A stretch of 64,000 nucleotides of DNA from Deltaproteobacteria bacterium (GTDB taxonomy: Bacteria; Desulfobacterota; Desulfobacteria; Desulfobacterales; Desulfatirhabdiaceae), in assembly GCA_016219185.1 (NCBI GenBank), contig JACRBZ010000010.1, forward strand, positions 62,001 to 126,000, given 5' to 3'. Both the position numbers and the translations under genes were made by a program. Below the pieces are notes generated by a model. That model did no database searches and was not told the DNA's origin. It was given only the letters and a program-made list of their open reading frames with translations. This document shows, one piece after another, positions 53,459-62,630 of the stretch (the first letter of the stretch is position 1; the number at the start of each line of letters is the position of its first letter).

Positions 53459-54070
53459 TTACACTCCGCTCACCAAGGTGATCAGAAGTTCGCAGGCTTT
53501 CTCCAGGCTCAGCTTGCTCATGTTCAGCACCATGTGGTAGATATCCGGCTGATCGTAATCCACTTTTTCCATAAACCTGTAGAAATTCTGTCTGCGCTTA
53601 TCCTGGCGATTAACCATTTGAAGCGCTTTTTTCAGAGACAGATTGTAGCGCTCTTCCATGAATTGAACGCGGTCCTCGAGGTCTGCCACCAGGAGCACGT
53701 GAAATGCATCTTTATGATCCCGAAGAAAGTACTGACCTCCCCTGCCGATGATGATGGCATTGCCTTCCTCGGCAATTTGCAGCAGCATCTCTTGCAGATT
53801 GTCCATGGAGATGACATCATCCACGGTCCCTTTTTTGTCGTCCGGAATCATTTCAATGCGTCCTTTGGGGACAAATCCGGAAATGTAAGACAACAGCTTT
53901 CCGCCGAAGTCTTTTTCAAGCACATCCACCCAGTCGCTGGACCGTTTTTTTTCAGTAACCATCTTGATGATTTCATCATCAAGAAAGACGTATCCCAGCT
54001 TCTTTGCAACCATTGATCCAAGGGTTTTCCCGCCTGCGCCAAAATGTCTGGATAGGGTAATCACTGCCAT
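53459..54070 (-). CDS. Cytidylate kinase-like family protein
   Basis: A 203-aa P-loop protein of the Cmk2 type. It starts MAVITLSRHFGAGGKTLG (Walker A variant SRxxGAGGxxLG), continues LGYVFLDDEIIKM, NAIIIGRGGQYFLRD and RVQFMEERYNLSLKKALQMVNRQDKRR, with DQPDIYHMVLNMSKL near the end. It probably phosphorylates CMP or a related nucleotide or has a regulatory use. ATG 54070 has a perfect AGGAGG; an alternative start 10 codons upstream lacks a site. Confidence 0.85.
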   Translation of the reverse strand: MAVITLSRHFGAGGKTLGSMVAKKLGYVFLDDEIIKMVTEKKRSSDWVDVLEKDFGGKLLSYISGFVPKGRIEMIPDDKKGTVDDVISMDNLQEMLLQIAEEGNAIIIGRGGQYFLRDHKDAFHVLLVADLEDRVQFMEERYNLSLKKALQMVNRQDKRRQNFYRFMEKVDYDQPDIYHMVLNMSKLSLEKACELLITLVSGV

Positions 54071-54191
54071 GTATAGCCTCCTATGGGAATATGGGAGCAT
54101 ACCGATAGAATGAAGCCTGTAAATACAATAAACGCGGCAGATTAAACAATAAAAAAAACGAGGTCTTCAAAAGGAAAGACGGGGACCGATC

Positions 54192-54230
54192 AAAAAAAAC
54201 AGCCGGCACAGAAAGTAATCTGCACCGGCC
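54192..54230 (-). terminator. Terminator of the acyl-CoA synthetase operon
   Basis: On the minus strand GCCGGTGCAGA...TCTGTGCCGGC is a hairpin (5 + 4 bp stems with an internal bulge), followed by CTGTTTTTTTT. It lies after the stop of the synthetase ending at 54327. Confidence 0.75.
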
Positions 54231-54326
54231 GATTTAGCATCACTATCTTATGATAATCTACTCGTCAAACTCTGAGATACCGCGGTTTCCCGCATCCATT
54301 CCCAGGAGACGAAAAAGCATCAAAGG

Positions 54327-56231
54327 CTATTTTCTGGCTTTTGCATAACCGATGGATGTCAAAGCCACCGCCATTTCATCCAGGGTCGCCGGATCATCAA
54401 TGGTTGCCGGCAGTTTAAACTCTTTGTTGTCCGCAATCTTTTGAATGGTGCCTCTCAGAATCTTCCCAGAACGGGTCTTGGGAAGCCGTTTTACCACCGT
54501 GGCGGTCTTAAACGATGCCACCGGCCCGATGCGGTCCCTGACCATCTGAACGACTTCCTTGACAATATCCTTATGGTCGCGGGTCACGCCGGCGTTCAAG
54601 ACCAGAAATCCGATGGGAACCTGGCCTTTCAAGTCGTCCTCCACACCCAGAACCGCGCATTCGGCAACCTGGGGATGATCCGCGAGAATTTCTTCCATGG
54701 CGCCCGTGGAAAGTCTGTGTCCGGCGACATTGATGATGTCATCGGTTCGGGACATGACATAGACATAGCCGTTTTCATCCATGTATCCGGCATCCGCGGT
54801 CTTATAGTATCCGGGGAATTCATCGAGATAAGACTTCACATATCCGTCATCATTGTTCCACAGCGTGGGCAGGCTTCCGGGCGGCAATGGCAGTTTTACC
54901 ACCAGCGCGCCGATATCCCCTGTTTTTACGACTTCATTTTCCGGATTCACGACCTGGACATTCCATCCCGGGACCGGTTTGGTGGGCGAGCCGTAGACAA
55001 CCGGATAGTGATGGAGCCCCATGCAGTTGGCGGCAATGGCCCATCCGGTTTCCGTCTGCCACCAGTGGTCAATGACCGGAACGCCGATATGGGTTTCCGC
55101 CCATTTCAGGGTATCGGGATCGGATCTTTCCCCTGCCAGAAAAAGCGTGGCAAACTTGGATATGTCATAATCCTTCAGCAATTTTCCTTCCGGATCTTCT
55201 CTTTTGATGGCCCGGAAGGCCGTGGGCGCGGTAAAAAGAGCCTTGACCTTGTGCTGGGAAATCACGCGCCAGAACGCGCCGGCATCCGGAGTCCCGACAG
55301 GCTTGCCTTCATACAGGATGGTGGTGCAGCCTTTAAGCAGCGGCCCGTAAACGATATAGGAATGGCCCACGACCCAGCCCACGTCCGAGGCCGCCCAGTA
55401 CACATCCCCGGCATCCACGTTGTAGACCGCCTTCATGGTCCATTTGAGCGCCACCATATGGCCGCCGTTATCGCGGACAACGCCTTTGGGAATGCCGGTG
55501 GTGCCAGAGGTGTAAAGAATATACAGGGGATCGGTGGCGGCGACCGGCACGCAGTCATGCGGCTTGACGCCCTTGATGGCGGTCGCCCAGTCGATGTCGC
55601 GGCCGGCGATCAGTGATGCGGTTTCCATGGGGCGCTGAAAGATGATGCAGGTCTCAGGTTTTGAGGCGGCCATTTCAATGGCGCCGTCCAGCAGGGCTTT
55701 ATAGGGAATCACTCGTTTGATTTCAATGCCGCAGGAGGCTGAGACAATCACTTTAGGTTTGGCATCGTTGATACGGGTTGCCAGTTCGTTGGCCGCAAAC
55801 CCGCCGAAAACCACGGAATGGACCGCGCCCAGCCTTGCGCAGGCCAGCATGGCAATGGCCGCTTCCGCGATCATGGGCATGTAGATCAGAATCCGGTCTC
55901 CTTTTACAACCCCGCGGGCTGCCAGGGCGCCGGCGAATATCGCAACTTCATCCCTTAGCTCTGAATAAGTATATTTTTTGACAGTGTCTGTAACGGGGCT
56001 GTCGTAAATCAGAGCAATCTGATCGGCTCTGCCGTTTTCGACATGATAGTCCAGCGCATTATAGCAGGTATTGACAATCCCGCCTGTAAACCATCGATAA
56101 AACGGCTTTTTCGAGTCGTCCAGCACTTTGTCCCATTTCTTGTACCAGTGCAGATCTTCGGCTGCTTTTGCCCAGAATATATCCGGGGTTTTGATGGAAG
56201 ATTCAAAAGCCTCGTCATACGGGGTACTCAT
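54327..56231 (-). CDS. Propionyl-/acetyl-CoA synthetase (PrpE/ACSS3-like)
   Basis: A 634-aa AMP-forming acid-CoA ligase. P-loop YTSGTTGIPKGVVRDNGGH, WWQTETGW, GWNVQVV, and the acetylated-Lys site LPKTRSGKILRGT are present. The sequence YTSGTTG.PKGV.RDNGGH and GSPTKPVPGW are the propionyl-CoA synthetase (PrpE-type) form; substrate is probably propionate or another short acid. Transcribed after the larger acetyl-CoA synthetase, with a terminator hairpin between the two, so it may have its own promoter or be read through at low level. Start follows AAAGGAGAA. Confidence 0.88.
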   Translation of the reverse strand: MSTPYDEAFESSIKTPDIFWAKAAEDLHWYKKWDKVLDDSKKPFYRWFTGGIVNTCYNALDYHVENGRADQIALIYDSPVTDTVKKYTYSELRDEVAIFAGALAARGVVKGDRILIYMPMIAEAAIAMLACARLGAVHSVVFGGFAANELATRINDAKPKVIVSASCGIEIKRVIPYKALLDGAIEMAASKPETCIIFQRPMETASLIAGRDIDWATAIKGVKPHDCVPVAATDPLYILYTSGTTGIPKGVVRDNGGHMVALKWTMKAVYNVDAGDVYWAASDVGWVVGHSYIVYGPLLKGCTTILYEGKPVGTPDAGAFWRVISQHKVKALFTAPTAFRAIKREDPEGKLLKDYDISKFATLFLAGERSDPDTLKWAETHIGVPVIDHWWQTETGWAIAANCMGLHHYPVVYGSPTKPVPGWNVQVVNPENEVVKTGDIGALVVKLPLPPGSLPTLWNNDDGYVKSYLDEFPGYYKTADAGYMDENGYVYVMSRTDDIINVAGHRLSTGAMEEILADHPQVAECAVLGVEDDLKGQVPIGFLVLNAGVTRDHKDIVKEVVQMVRDRIGPVASFKTATVVKRLPKTRSGKILRGTIQKIADNKEFKLPATIDDPATLDEMAVALTSIGYAKARK

Positions 56232-56323
56232 ATTCGATTCTCCTTTCTGATAACGCGTTCAATTGAACAATTAATGGCGACACCGGCAAAAAATAAATTC
56301 AACAACTATATGAGACATCGAAT

Positions 56324-56359
56324 AAAAGAGCCGGAAGAATTTTCTCATTCTTCCGGCTC
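56324..56359 (-). terminator. Terminator after the acetyl-CoA synthetase gene
   Basis: A 12-bp perfect stem GAGCCGGAAGAA / TTCTTCCGGCTC (56328-56339 with 56348-56359), 8-nt loop, followed on the minus strand by TTTTATT. Confidence 0.85.
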
Positions 56360-56397
56360 CGGTTATTCATGGAACGTCTACAGACCCAATACCATCA

Positions 56398-58440
56398 TCA
56401 TCCAACCATCTTATGAATGGCGTCAACGATTTCCGGATTGGCCAGCGTCATTACATCACCGACATCCGTCTTGTTGGAAAGGGCGCCAAGAACCCGGCGC
56501 ATGATCTTGCCGGACCGCGTTTTAGGCATATCCGGCACAATCCAGACCTTTCTGGGTTTGGCAATGGGGCCGATCTCCACGACAAGGGCTTTGATGATTT
56601 TATCCTCAAGTTCCTTGCTTGCCGTAAAACCCGGTTTCAAGGACACATAAAGATCCGGAACCTTGCCCTTGATTTCATCCGAAACCGGCACGACCGCGGC
56701 TTCCGCAACTTCAACAACCGTCATGGCCGCGGATTCAAGCTCCTTGGTTCCCAGACGATGGCCGGAAACATTGATAACATCGTCGATTCTGCCAAGGATT
56801 CGATAATATCCATCCGGGGCCTGAACCGCCGCATCTCCGGTCAGATACGGCCAGTCTCTCCAGTCCTTGCTGTTCGGATCTTTGCAATATCTTTGATAAT
56901 ACTGCCGGACATACCGTTCGCGATCTCCCCAGATGGTCTGGAATCCGCCCGGCCAGGGATTCTGAATGCAGATATTGCCGGCCTTGCCGCATCCGGACGG
57001 CAATTCATTTCCATCCTCATCATAGATGATGGGGTGGATGCCGGGCATGCCCGGTCCCGCACTTCCCGGTTTCATGGGTTTTATGGCCGGCAGCGTGCTG
57101 CAGAGAAATCCGCCGGTTTCCGTCTGCCACCAGGTATCCACGATAATGGCCTCGCCTTTTCCGACTTCCTTATGATACCATTTCCATACAGCCGGTTCGA
57201 TGGGCTCGCCGACGGTCGTCATGTGTTTAAAGTGATAGTTATACTTTGCGGGTTCATCCGGACCGACTTTTCTTAAGCCGCGAATGGTCGTGGGGGCCGT
57301 GTGAAAAATGTTGACATCCAGGTCCTGAGCAATTCTCCAAGACCTGCCTGCATCCGGATAGGTGGGAATACCTTCATAAATGACCGATGAGGCGCAAAGC
57401 GCCAGCGGGCCGTAAACAATGTAGGAATGTCCGGTGATCCAGCCGATGTCCGCCATGCACCAGTAAACATCTTCCGGATGGATATCCTGTACGTATTTGG
57501 AGGTTCCGGTGACATAGGCCAGAAAGCCGCCGGTGCTGTGCTGGCAGCCCTTGGGTTTTCCGGTTGTACCGCTGGTGTACATCAAAAAGAGCGGGGCTTC
57601 CGCAGGCATTGACACCGGTGCGATGCGTTTGCCGTAATAGTTTTTCAACAGATCATTGACGATAAAGTCGCGGCCTTCGACCAGCGGGGTGGGGCTGGAA
57701 TATTTACCAGGAATCCGCTGCCAGATCAGCACTTTTTTCAGGGTCTGACCCTGTTTCTTGGCTTCATCAAAAGCGATCTCGGCTTTTTCCTTGTGGTCGA
57801 GCAGAGTACCCCCGCGATAGTAACCGTCAATGGTGATCAATACTTCACTTTGCGAGTCAACAACCCGGTCTGCCGCAGCCTTGCCGCTGAAGCCGCCGAA
57901 TACCTCGGAGTGAATGATGCCCAGACGGGCGCAGGCCAGCATGGTAATGGGAAGCTCAGCGGTCATGGGCATATGAAGCGTCACCCTGTCTCCTGCCTTT
58001 AATCCGCAGAAATCCTGTAAGATCGCGGCAAATTCATTCACCCGGACATACAGCTCCTGATAGGTGATATGCTCGACTTTGTCGGTTTCCAGTTCCGGCA
58101 CAAAATGGATGGCGGTCTTGTTTTTGTTTTTGGCAAGATGCCGGTCAATACAATTGTAGCTGGCATTGATTTTTCCACCCACAAACCATTTAAAGCACGG
58201 CGCATCGCTGGTGTCTAGAATGGTGTGCCAGTATTCGTCCCAGGACAAAAGATCCGCATATTCCTTGTAGCAATTCGGAAAATTATCCAGGCTGAACCGA
58301 TCATAGATGCCTTCATCCGTCATATTGGCCTGGGCAATGAACTTTTTGGACGCATGGTAATACTCTTCTTCCTGCCAATGTACGGCAATCTGCGCTTCTG
58401 AGGTTTCTACAGCTTCTGCTTTTTCTACTTTTTCTGCCAT
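56398..58440 (-). CDS. acs: Acetyl-CoA synthetase
   Basis: A 680-aa AMP-forming acetyl-CoA synthetase. P-loop MYTSGTTGKPKG, WWQTETGGFL, GRIDDVINVSGHRLGT and the catalytic/acetylated Lys in PKTRSGKIMRRVL are complete. It converts acetate, ATP and CoA to acetyl-CoA. The first 30 residues are a charged extension (AEKVEKAEAVETSEAQ). ATG 58440 lies 9 nt after GGAGG. It follows the tetR gene by 65 bp and probably shares its transcript, so TetR should sense acyl-CoA or acetate status. Confidence 0.93.
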   Translation of the reverse strand: MAEKVEKAEAVETSEAQIAVHWQEEEYYHASKKFIAQANMTDEGIYDRFSLDNFPNCYKEYADLLSWDEYWHTILDTSDAPCFKWFVGGKINASYNCIDRHLAKNKNKTAIHFVPELETDKVEHITYQELYVRVNEFAAILQDFCGLKAGDRVTLHMPMTAELPITMLACARLGIIHSEVFGGFSGKAAADRVVDSQSEVLITIDGYYRGGTLLDHKEKAEIAFDEAKKQGQTLKKVLIWQRIPGKYSSPTPLVEGRDFIVNDLLKNYYGKRIAPVSMPAEAPLFLMYTSGTTGKPKGCQHSTGGFLAYVTGTSKYVQDIHPEDVYWCMADIGWITGHSYIVYGPLALCASSVIYEGIPTYPDAGRSWRIAQDLDVNIFHTAPTTIRGLRKVGPDEPAKYNYHFKHMTTVGEPIEPAVWKWYHKEVGKGEAIIVDTWWQTETGGFLCSTLPAIKPMKPGSAGPGMPGIHPIIYDEDGNELPSGCGKAGNICIQNPWPGGFQTIWGDRERYVRQYYQRYCKDPNSKDWRDWPYLTGDAAVQAPDGYYRILGRIDDVINVSGHRLGTKELESAAMTVVEVAEAAVVPVSDEIKGKVPDLYVSLKPGFTASKELEDKIIKALVVEIGPIAKPRKVWIVPDMPKTRSGKIMRRVLGALSNKTDVGDVMTLANPEIVDAIHKMVG

Positions 58441-58505
58441 TGGACGTTTCCTCCACATGATCGTGTTAATGGTTGTTATGCTTTATCCATTCTTTCCGAT
58501 TACAA

Positions 58506-59135
58506 TTAACGGGCAATGCCCCGTGAAAAGACTTCAAATGCAAGATCCAGCGTCGGCTTGAGATAATCTTTGTCCTCGTTAATGATTTTCTTGCTTTCTT
58601 CCCAGAGAATGATTCCCGAGAATAACGCCCAGAGAGTGTCTGCAAGTGCAAAAGGATGACGATCTATAAACACCCCTTGTTTTACACCCATCTGAAAAAT
58701 ATTGGCCATGGCTTCAAGAGAATTCCGCGACAGTTCTATGATTTCCTCCAGAAGCTCCGGGGTAAGATTTTTTAGCGTCTCACTGGATTGAAGCTGAAAC
58801 AAATTGATCACGATTAACGGATCAAAATCATAGACATCGAGCATGGCCTGTTTAAGGGCATCGATATACTGCTCGGGCTGAAGATCCTTATTTTCGATAA
58901 CATGCTTGAGCCGAATACTCAGATATTGAAGTATTCGGACGGACAGTGATGCATACAATTCATCTTTGTTTTTGAAATACAGATATATGGTTCCCGGACT
59001 GAGTTCGGCTTCCCTGGCGATATCTTCCATGGTGGACTTGCTGAATCCGCTTACCGAAAAGACTCGTTTTGCAGCAACCATGATTTGCTGTCGCCTGCGC
59101 TCTTTTTCCCGCTCTTTCCTTTCGTGAATCCCCAT
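58506..59135 (-). CDS. TetR/AcrR-family transcriptional regulator
   Basis: A 209-aa regulator: HTH with [42 protein letters not shown] (about 18-60, family pattern AxxLFxxxGFxxTTxxDIAxxAxVSxGTxYxYFxxKxxL) and an all-helical C-terminal ligand domain. It precedes acs; a promoter-like block before it is repeated before the OFA transporter gene, which suggests autoregulation and a shared regulon of acetate or acyl metabolism. Ligand unknown, possibly an acyl-CoA. Confidence 0.9.
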   Translation of the reverse strand: MGIHERKEREKERRRQQIMVAAKRVFSVSGFSKSTMEDIAREAELSPGTIYLYFKNKDELYASLSVRILQYLSIRLKHVIENKDLQPEQYIDALKQAMLDVYDFDPLIVINLFQLQSSETLKNLTPELLEEIIELSRNSLEAMANIFQMGVKQGVFIDRHPFALADTLWALFSGIILWEESKKIINEDKDYLKPTLDLAFEVFSRGIAR

Positions 59136-59150
59136 AATTAATGAACCTTA

Positions 59151-59195
59151 TTTATTTGTTGAAATATTTTATAAACTATATTTTTATTTGTCAAG
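59151..59195 (-). promoter_or_regulatory. Promoter and shared operator block of tetR-acs
   Basis: Minus-strand TTGACA (59190-59195), 17-nt spacer, TAAAAT (59167-59172). The 30-bp block at 59151-59180 matches 61356-61385 before the OFA gene at both ends: 11 bases ATTTATTTGTT and 9 bases ATAAACTAT, with the 10 central bases partly different. Candidate binding site for the TetR protein encoded just downstream. Confidence 0.7.
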
Positions 59196-59419
59196 AAAAA
59201 ATAATAGCTAGAAAAATTAAAATCAAATATAATATCTATTGTGTTCATCTATTAAGAAAATCGGATGGGGCGTAAGAACGGAAAGCCTGTTCTGTAAAAT
59301 ATAACATGTGATTTTTATACGGAAGTTGAAGGATACTTTCTTCCTTTGACCTCCCCCCCTTTGAAAAAAAGAGAACTGAGTGGGACTTTCGTCTTGTCTT
59401 TGCACTTTCAAATCTACAC

Positions 59420-59449
59420 CATTCCCCCCTTTTTCAATGGGGGGGAATG
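59420..59449. repeat. Hairpin repeat element, copy 2
   Basis: CATTCCCCCC (59420-59429) and GGGGGGAATG (59440-59449) form a 10-bp perfect stem. The reverse complement shares TTGAAAAA-GGGGGG with copy 1 at 51578-51606. Confidence 0.6.
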
Positions 59450-59533
59450 GCACTTGAGACTTGACTTGGTAAGCAATGTTCAAAAAATCACATTGTGGGA
59501 CGGGCAATCCAATTGGATTACCCGGTGTAAAAA

Positions 59534-61081
59534 TTATGCATTTACCTTAACCTTATCCTGCATTTCAGCCCAGAGCGGCCGGGTAGTGCTGAATGCCAGA
59601 ATCACACTGACGACCAGGAGCGCGCCTGAAATATAAAACGCATAGTTGAGGCTTCCGGTAAGGTCTTTAATGGTTCCGCCCAGTCTGGCCATGAAAAATC
59701 CCAGGCCCCAGCCGATGAACACCAAGCCATAGTTGAAGCCCAGGTTTTTGGGACCATAAAAGTCGCCGACAAAGGAAGGCATCAGCGAAAGTCCGCCGCC
59801 ATATTGCCAGTAGGCAACGCCGACAGCCAGAAACAGCAAGAAAATGTTCTCGGACCCGATGATGTAAGGAAGGGTAAACAGGCACAGGGCAGAGAGGCCA
59901 CAGTTCAGACAATAGGCGTTCAGTCGTCCGATCTTATCCGAATAAAATCCGGTTCCAACACGACCTGCGGCATTGACCAGTCCCCCGAAAGAAACCAGCA
60001 GCCAGGCATTGGCGGCAAAGAAGGGGATTTTGGCGCCTGTTTTGCTCAGGAGTCCCGCGGCATTGGCAATGATCAGAAGGCCGGACTGGGTGGTCAGGAT
60101 AAACATGAATACCAGCGCATAAAACTGCCAGGTTTTGATCATCTCACCGGCTTCCCAGTTATGTTTGGTAGAGGCAGCCAGTTGTTTGGCGGTTTGCGCA
60201 ACCCTGGGGGGGGCGGGCACATAACCCGGAGCGGGAATTTTGATGAGCTGGCCGGCAATGATTACCACAGTGGCAAAGAGAACTCCCAGAATAACAAAGC
60301 TCTGGGTAATACCGAAACTGCCGATCAGGTATTTTGCCAGAGGACCGATATAGAGCGCTGCGCCGCCGTATCCGCCGACCACCAGCCCGGCGATGAGCCC
60401 ACGGCGATGGGGGCCGAACCATTTAAGCGCGGCTGGAGTCGGCGCGGCATATCCGATTCCCATACCGATGCCGCCGAAAATACCGAATCCGATGACAAGA
60501 CCCGTATAGCTTTTCATCATGCCGGCGATGATACAGCCAACGGCCAGAAACAGTCCACCGAGGGTAGCACCGAATTTGGGACTGATTTTATCCTGAATTT
60601 TTCCACCGGGAATCATCAGAAGGGCAAACATAATCACACAAAGAGAAAAGGGTGTGGCTGCCTCGGCATTGTTCAGAAATATCCATCCCACATTTTTGGG
60701 ATCCGTCATTGGCTCGCCAGCTTTGGTAACAATGTCGCCGGCTCTGAGGATATCGCCTTTTTTCTCAACATCACTCAGCAGTTCATATCCTTCTTTAGGA
60801 TTTGTTCCGAATTTAACTTTTAATGCTTCTGATCGTGGAACGGCTTCCTTTGGCTTTACCACAATGTTTCCGGGTAGTGTTCTATCTGCGTCCGTTGCCT
60901 TGGCGGCTGCGATCACCGCTGTTTTGCTCACAACATCTCCGGGTGCCAGGGTAACTTCACTGACTAGAGCGGCTCCCCACATACTCCAGGCATATAAAAT
61001 TCCCAGACAGAGATTGATGGCTGTGCCTGCGAAGGTAGTAATCCAGGCCTGAGTAGGTTCTTTTTCGTAAGTATCCGACAT
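59534..61081 (-). CDS. OFA-family MFS transporter (oxalate/formate/monocarboxylate)
   Basis: A 515-aa major facilitator of the oxalate:formate antiporter family: WITTFAGTAINLCLGILYAWS, GGIGMGIGYAAPTPAALKWFGPHRRGLIAGLVVGGYG (family pattern around residues 195-235) and NAAGRVGTGFYSDKIGR are diagnostic. About 90 extra residues lie between helices 1 and 2 (LAPGDVVSKTAV...GDILRAGDIVTKAGEPMTD), with repeated (A/R)GD(V/I)V(S/T)K text, placed in the periplasm. Start is the ATG at 61081 after AAAGGAG. The promoter is shared in form with the tetR-acs operon, so it probably takes up acetate, lactate or formate for the neighbouring synthetases. Confidence 0.92.
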   Translation of the reverse strand: MSDTYEKEPTQAWITTFAGTAINLCLGILYAWSMWGAALVSEVTLAPGDVVSKTAVIAAAKATDADRTLPGNIVVKPKEAVPRSEALKVKFGTNPKEGYELLSDVEKKGDILRAGDIVTKAGEPMTDPKNVGWIFLNNAEAATPFSLCVIMFALLMIPGGKIQDKISPKFGATLGGLFLAVGCIIAGMMKSYTGLVIGFGIFGGIGMGIGYAAPTPAALKWFGPHRRGLIAGLVVGGYGGAALYIGPLAKYLIGSFGITQSFVILGVLFATVVIIAGQLIKIPAPGYVPAPPRVAQTAKQLAASTKHNWEAGEMIKTWQFYALVFMFILTTQSGLLIIANAAGLLSKTGAKIPFFAANAWLLVSFGGLVNAAGRVGTGFYSDKIGRLNAYCLNCGLSALCLFTLPYIIGSENIFLLFLAVGVAYWQYGGGLSLMPSFVGDFYGPKNLGFNYGLVFIGWGLGFFMARLGGTIKDLTGSLNYAFYISGALLVVSVILAFSTTRPLWAEMQDKVKVNA

Positions 61082-61655
61082 ATCTAAGTCTCCTTTCACC
61101 TAAGGTTAAGTTTACCTGTTCATTTTAGACAGTATCCCAGAGATTTTAAGCTTCACCCTTTAAGGCCCACCAAAGCAGGAGGTCGTCCAATGGATTCTAT
61201 AATGGACATGGAATTTGATTTTCACTGCCTTTCCTCCAGTCGTCGGCCTGACGTATTCCCTCCTTCCTGTAACTCAAGGGTTACAACTCCCATAGTGATG
61301 TTTCGAATACATGATTTAATATCAACATATTTCATTGCCAATATAAATGAATTGAATTTATTTGTTATGTTTATATATAAACTATGCATTTTGTTTGTCA
61401 AGAATTAATTATTCATTATTTATTTTTTATTAAAAATCATAAAAACAACTTTATTTACTGATAATGGAATTTAAGGAAAGAGACTGCTTAGAGAGGTCGC
61501 CTCACTTAAAAAAAGAGGGGCCAGAAGAGGATTTTTAAACCATATGGGGTTACTGGAAAATCGATCGGGTTCTCTTTTTCAAAAGAAAAATGTCCATGGA
61601 AAATATATCAGCCAGGAACATTGGATAGGAACATCGAGAGGTAAACGAAAGAAGG
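61082..61655. other. Intergenic region upstream of the OFA transporter gene
   Basis: It carries the OFA promoter and operator block (separate entry) and a 5' leader of about 280 nt. The rest (61410-61655) is AT-rich with no gene I can support; a plus frame 61190-61408 (72 codons) lacks a ribosome-binding site. Confidence 0.6.
61356..61401 (-). promoter_or_regulatory. Promoter and shared operator block of the OFA gene
   Basis: Minus-strand TTGACA (61396-61401), 16-nt spacer and TATATA (61374-61379). The 30-bp block 61356-61385 is the partner of 59151-59180, and contains a perfect 14-bp palindrome GTTTATATATAAAC. Both promoters also share the run TTTGTCAAGAA at the -35 end. Confidence 0.7.
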
Positions 61656-62630
61656 CTATTGTATTGAAATCCGGCATCCATTCAGAATGTTATTCATGAT
61701 GTGACTGGAAGATACTTCAGTGAGGCGGGAAAGACGATACTGCAACTCGTCAAGATTATTAAAATTGAGATGAAAACTGAACGTGGTTCCTTCAAAATCC
61801 CGGGGAGGTATCAGTGCAATACCGGATACAAGGTCAAGGGATCGAACCCGGGCTTCAAAATCACTTTCAACGGATGTAATCGAAGGATACCTGCGGCGCC
61901 TTAAGTACTGTCTGAGATGAAGGGTTTTCTGGGATCTGTCCCATTTTTCATGAACCATAATCTGATGAAGTTCAGGGGCATTCAGAATGTCCTTAACAGT
62001 TAAGTGTTCCCGAAATGCAATCTCCTGAATCATTGTCAGAACTTCCCGCTGCTTGTTCAAGCCCAGCTTTAAGCATCCAAAGAGCGTTGACAGACCGATT
62101 CCGCTGGATTTTTCCATTTGCCCCAGCTCAAGGGCCATGGCCATAGAAAGAATATTCGAAAGCACTCCTTCCTGAATTTCCGGAGCAAGGCCGGATAATT
62201 GCCGAAGCTTACGAATCGCTGCGTAGTTGTCCGGCAGCCCCAGCACCCCTGCTGCCTGGCAAAGAGCATCGGGGTCGGGATAAACCCCGGACAGCAAGAC
62301 CAGCGCACGGGACGTTTCAATCAGATTCAACGGACGCTGCAGCGAATTCTCGGCTATCGCCAATTGGACGCAGGTCGATTTGTCCATCTCCGGCGAAAGC
62401 AGCCTGGCGGAAATTTCGGAAACGCCCAGCGATTTGCAGGCAGCAATTCTTCTGAATCCGCAGACAACCTCATAGCCCGAATCGGCAGATAGAAGGATCG
62501 GGGAATGCATCACACCCAGCCGGGCTATGGAGGCGGCAAGTTTTCCAATGGAAGCTTCGGTCGTAATCTGGAAGGTTTTATCTTCCAGACGAATCCGCTC
62601 TATCAATACGGTCTTCTCAGTTGACGGCAT
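61656..62630 (-). CDS. ParB N-terminal domain protein, second ParB-like paralogue
   Basis: A 324-aa protein. Its N-terminal part is ParB/Srx-like: [25 protein letters not shown] (around residues 47-72) replaces the ParB C-motif GERRxRA with [28 protein letters not shown] follows, then a HTH-like region. No clear CTP-type GERR motif remains and there is no ParA next to it, so it is not the chromosome partner of the ParA at 33 kb. The ATG at 62630 lies inside the purC end (14-bp overlap). Proteins of this kind are common in Desulfobacterota; role unknown. Confidence 0.8.
   Translation of the reverse strand: MPSTEKTVLIERIRLEDKTFQITTEASIGKLAASIARLGVMHSPILLSADSGYEVVCGFRRIAACKSLGVSEISARLLSPEMDKSTCVQLAIAENSLQRPLNLIETSRALVLLSGVYPDPDALCQAAGVLGLPDNYAAIRKLRQLSGLAPEIQEGVLSNILSMAMALELGQMEKSSGIGLSTLFGCLKLGLNKQREVLTMIQEIAFREHLTVKDILNAPELHQIMVHEKWDRSQKTLHLRQYLRRRRYPSITSVESDFEARVRSLDLVSGIALIPPRDFEGTTFSFHLNFNNLDELQYRLSRLTEVSSSHIMNNILNGCRISIQ

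Larger units (their letters stand above)
59136..59533. other. Intergenic region between the tetR-acs operon and the OFA transporter gene
   Basis: Left part holds the tetR promoter and the block shared with the OFA promoter. Right part holds two short hairpin repeats (half copy at about 59352-59374, full copy at 59420-59449). I see no gene; three long G/C tracts are due to the repeats. Confidence 0.7.

Noticed and set aside
54441-55616. Long antisense frame (391 codons) opposite the propionyl-CoA synthetase
   Set aside because: No motif, and the sense strand is fully explained by the synthetase.
51578-59449. CRISPR array from the repeated C/G hairpins
   Set aside because: Only two or three copies, far apart, self-complementary and without spacers.
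61190-61408. Open frame of 72 codons in the OFA leader region
   Set aside because: No ribosome-binding site; overlaps the promoter and operator block.
61845-61865. Possible tRNA T-arm (GATCGAACCCGGG)
   Set aside because: It lies within the ParB-like coding gene and no cloverleaf can be built around it.
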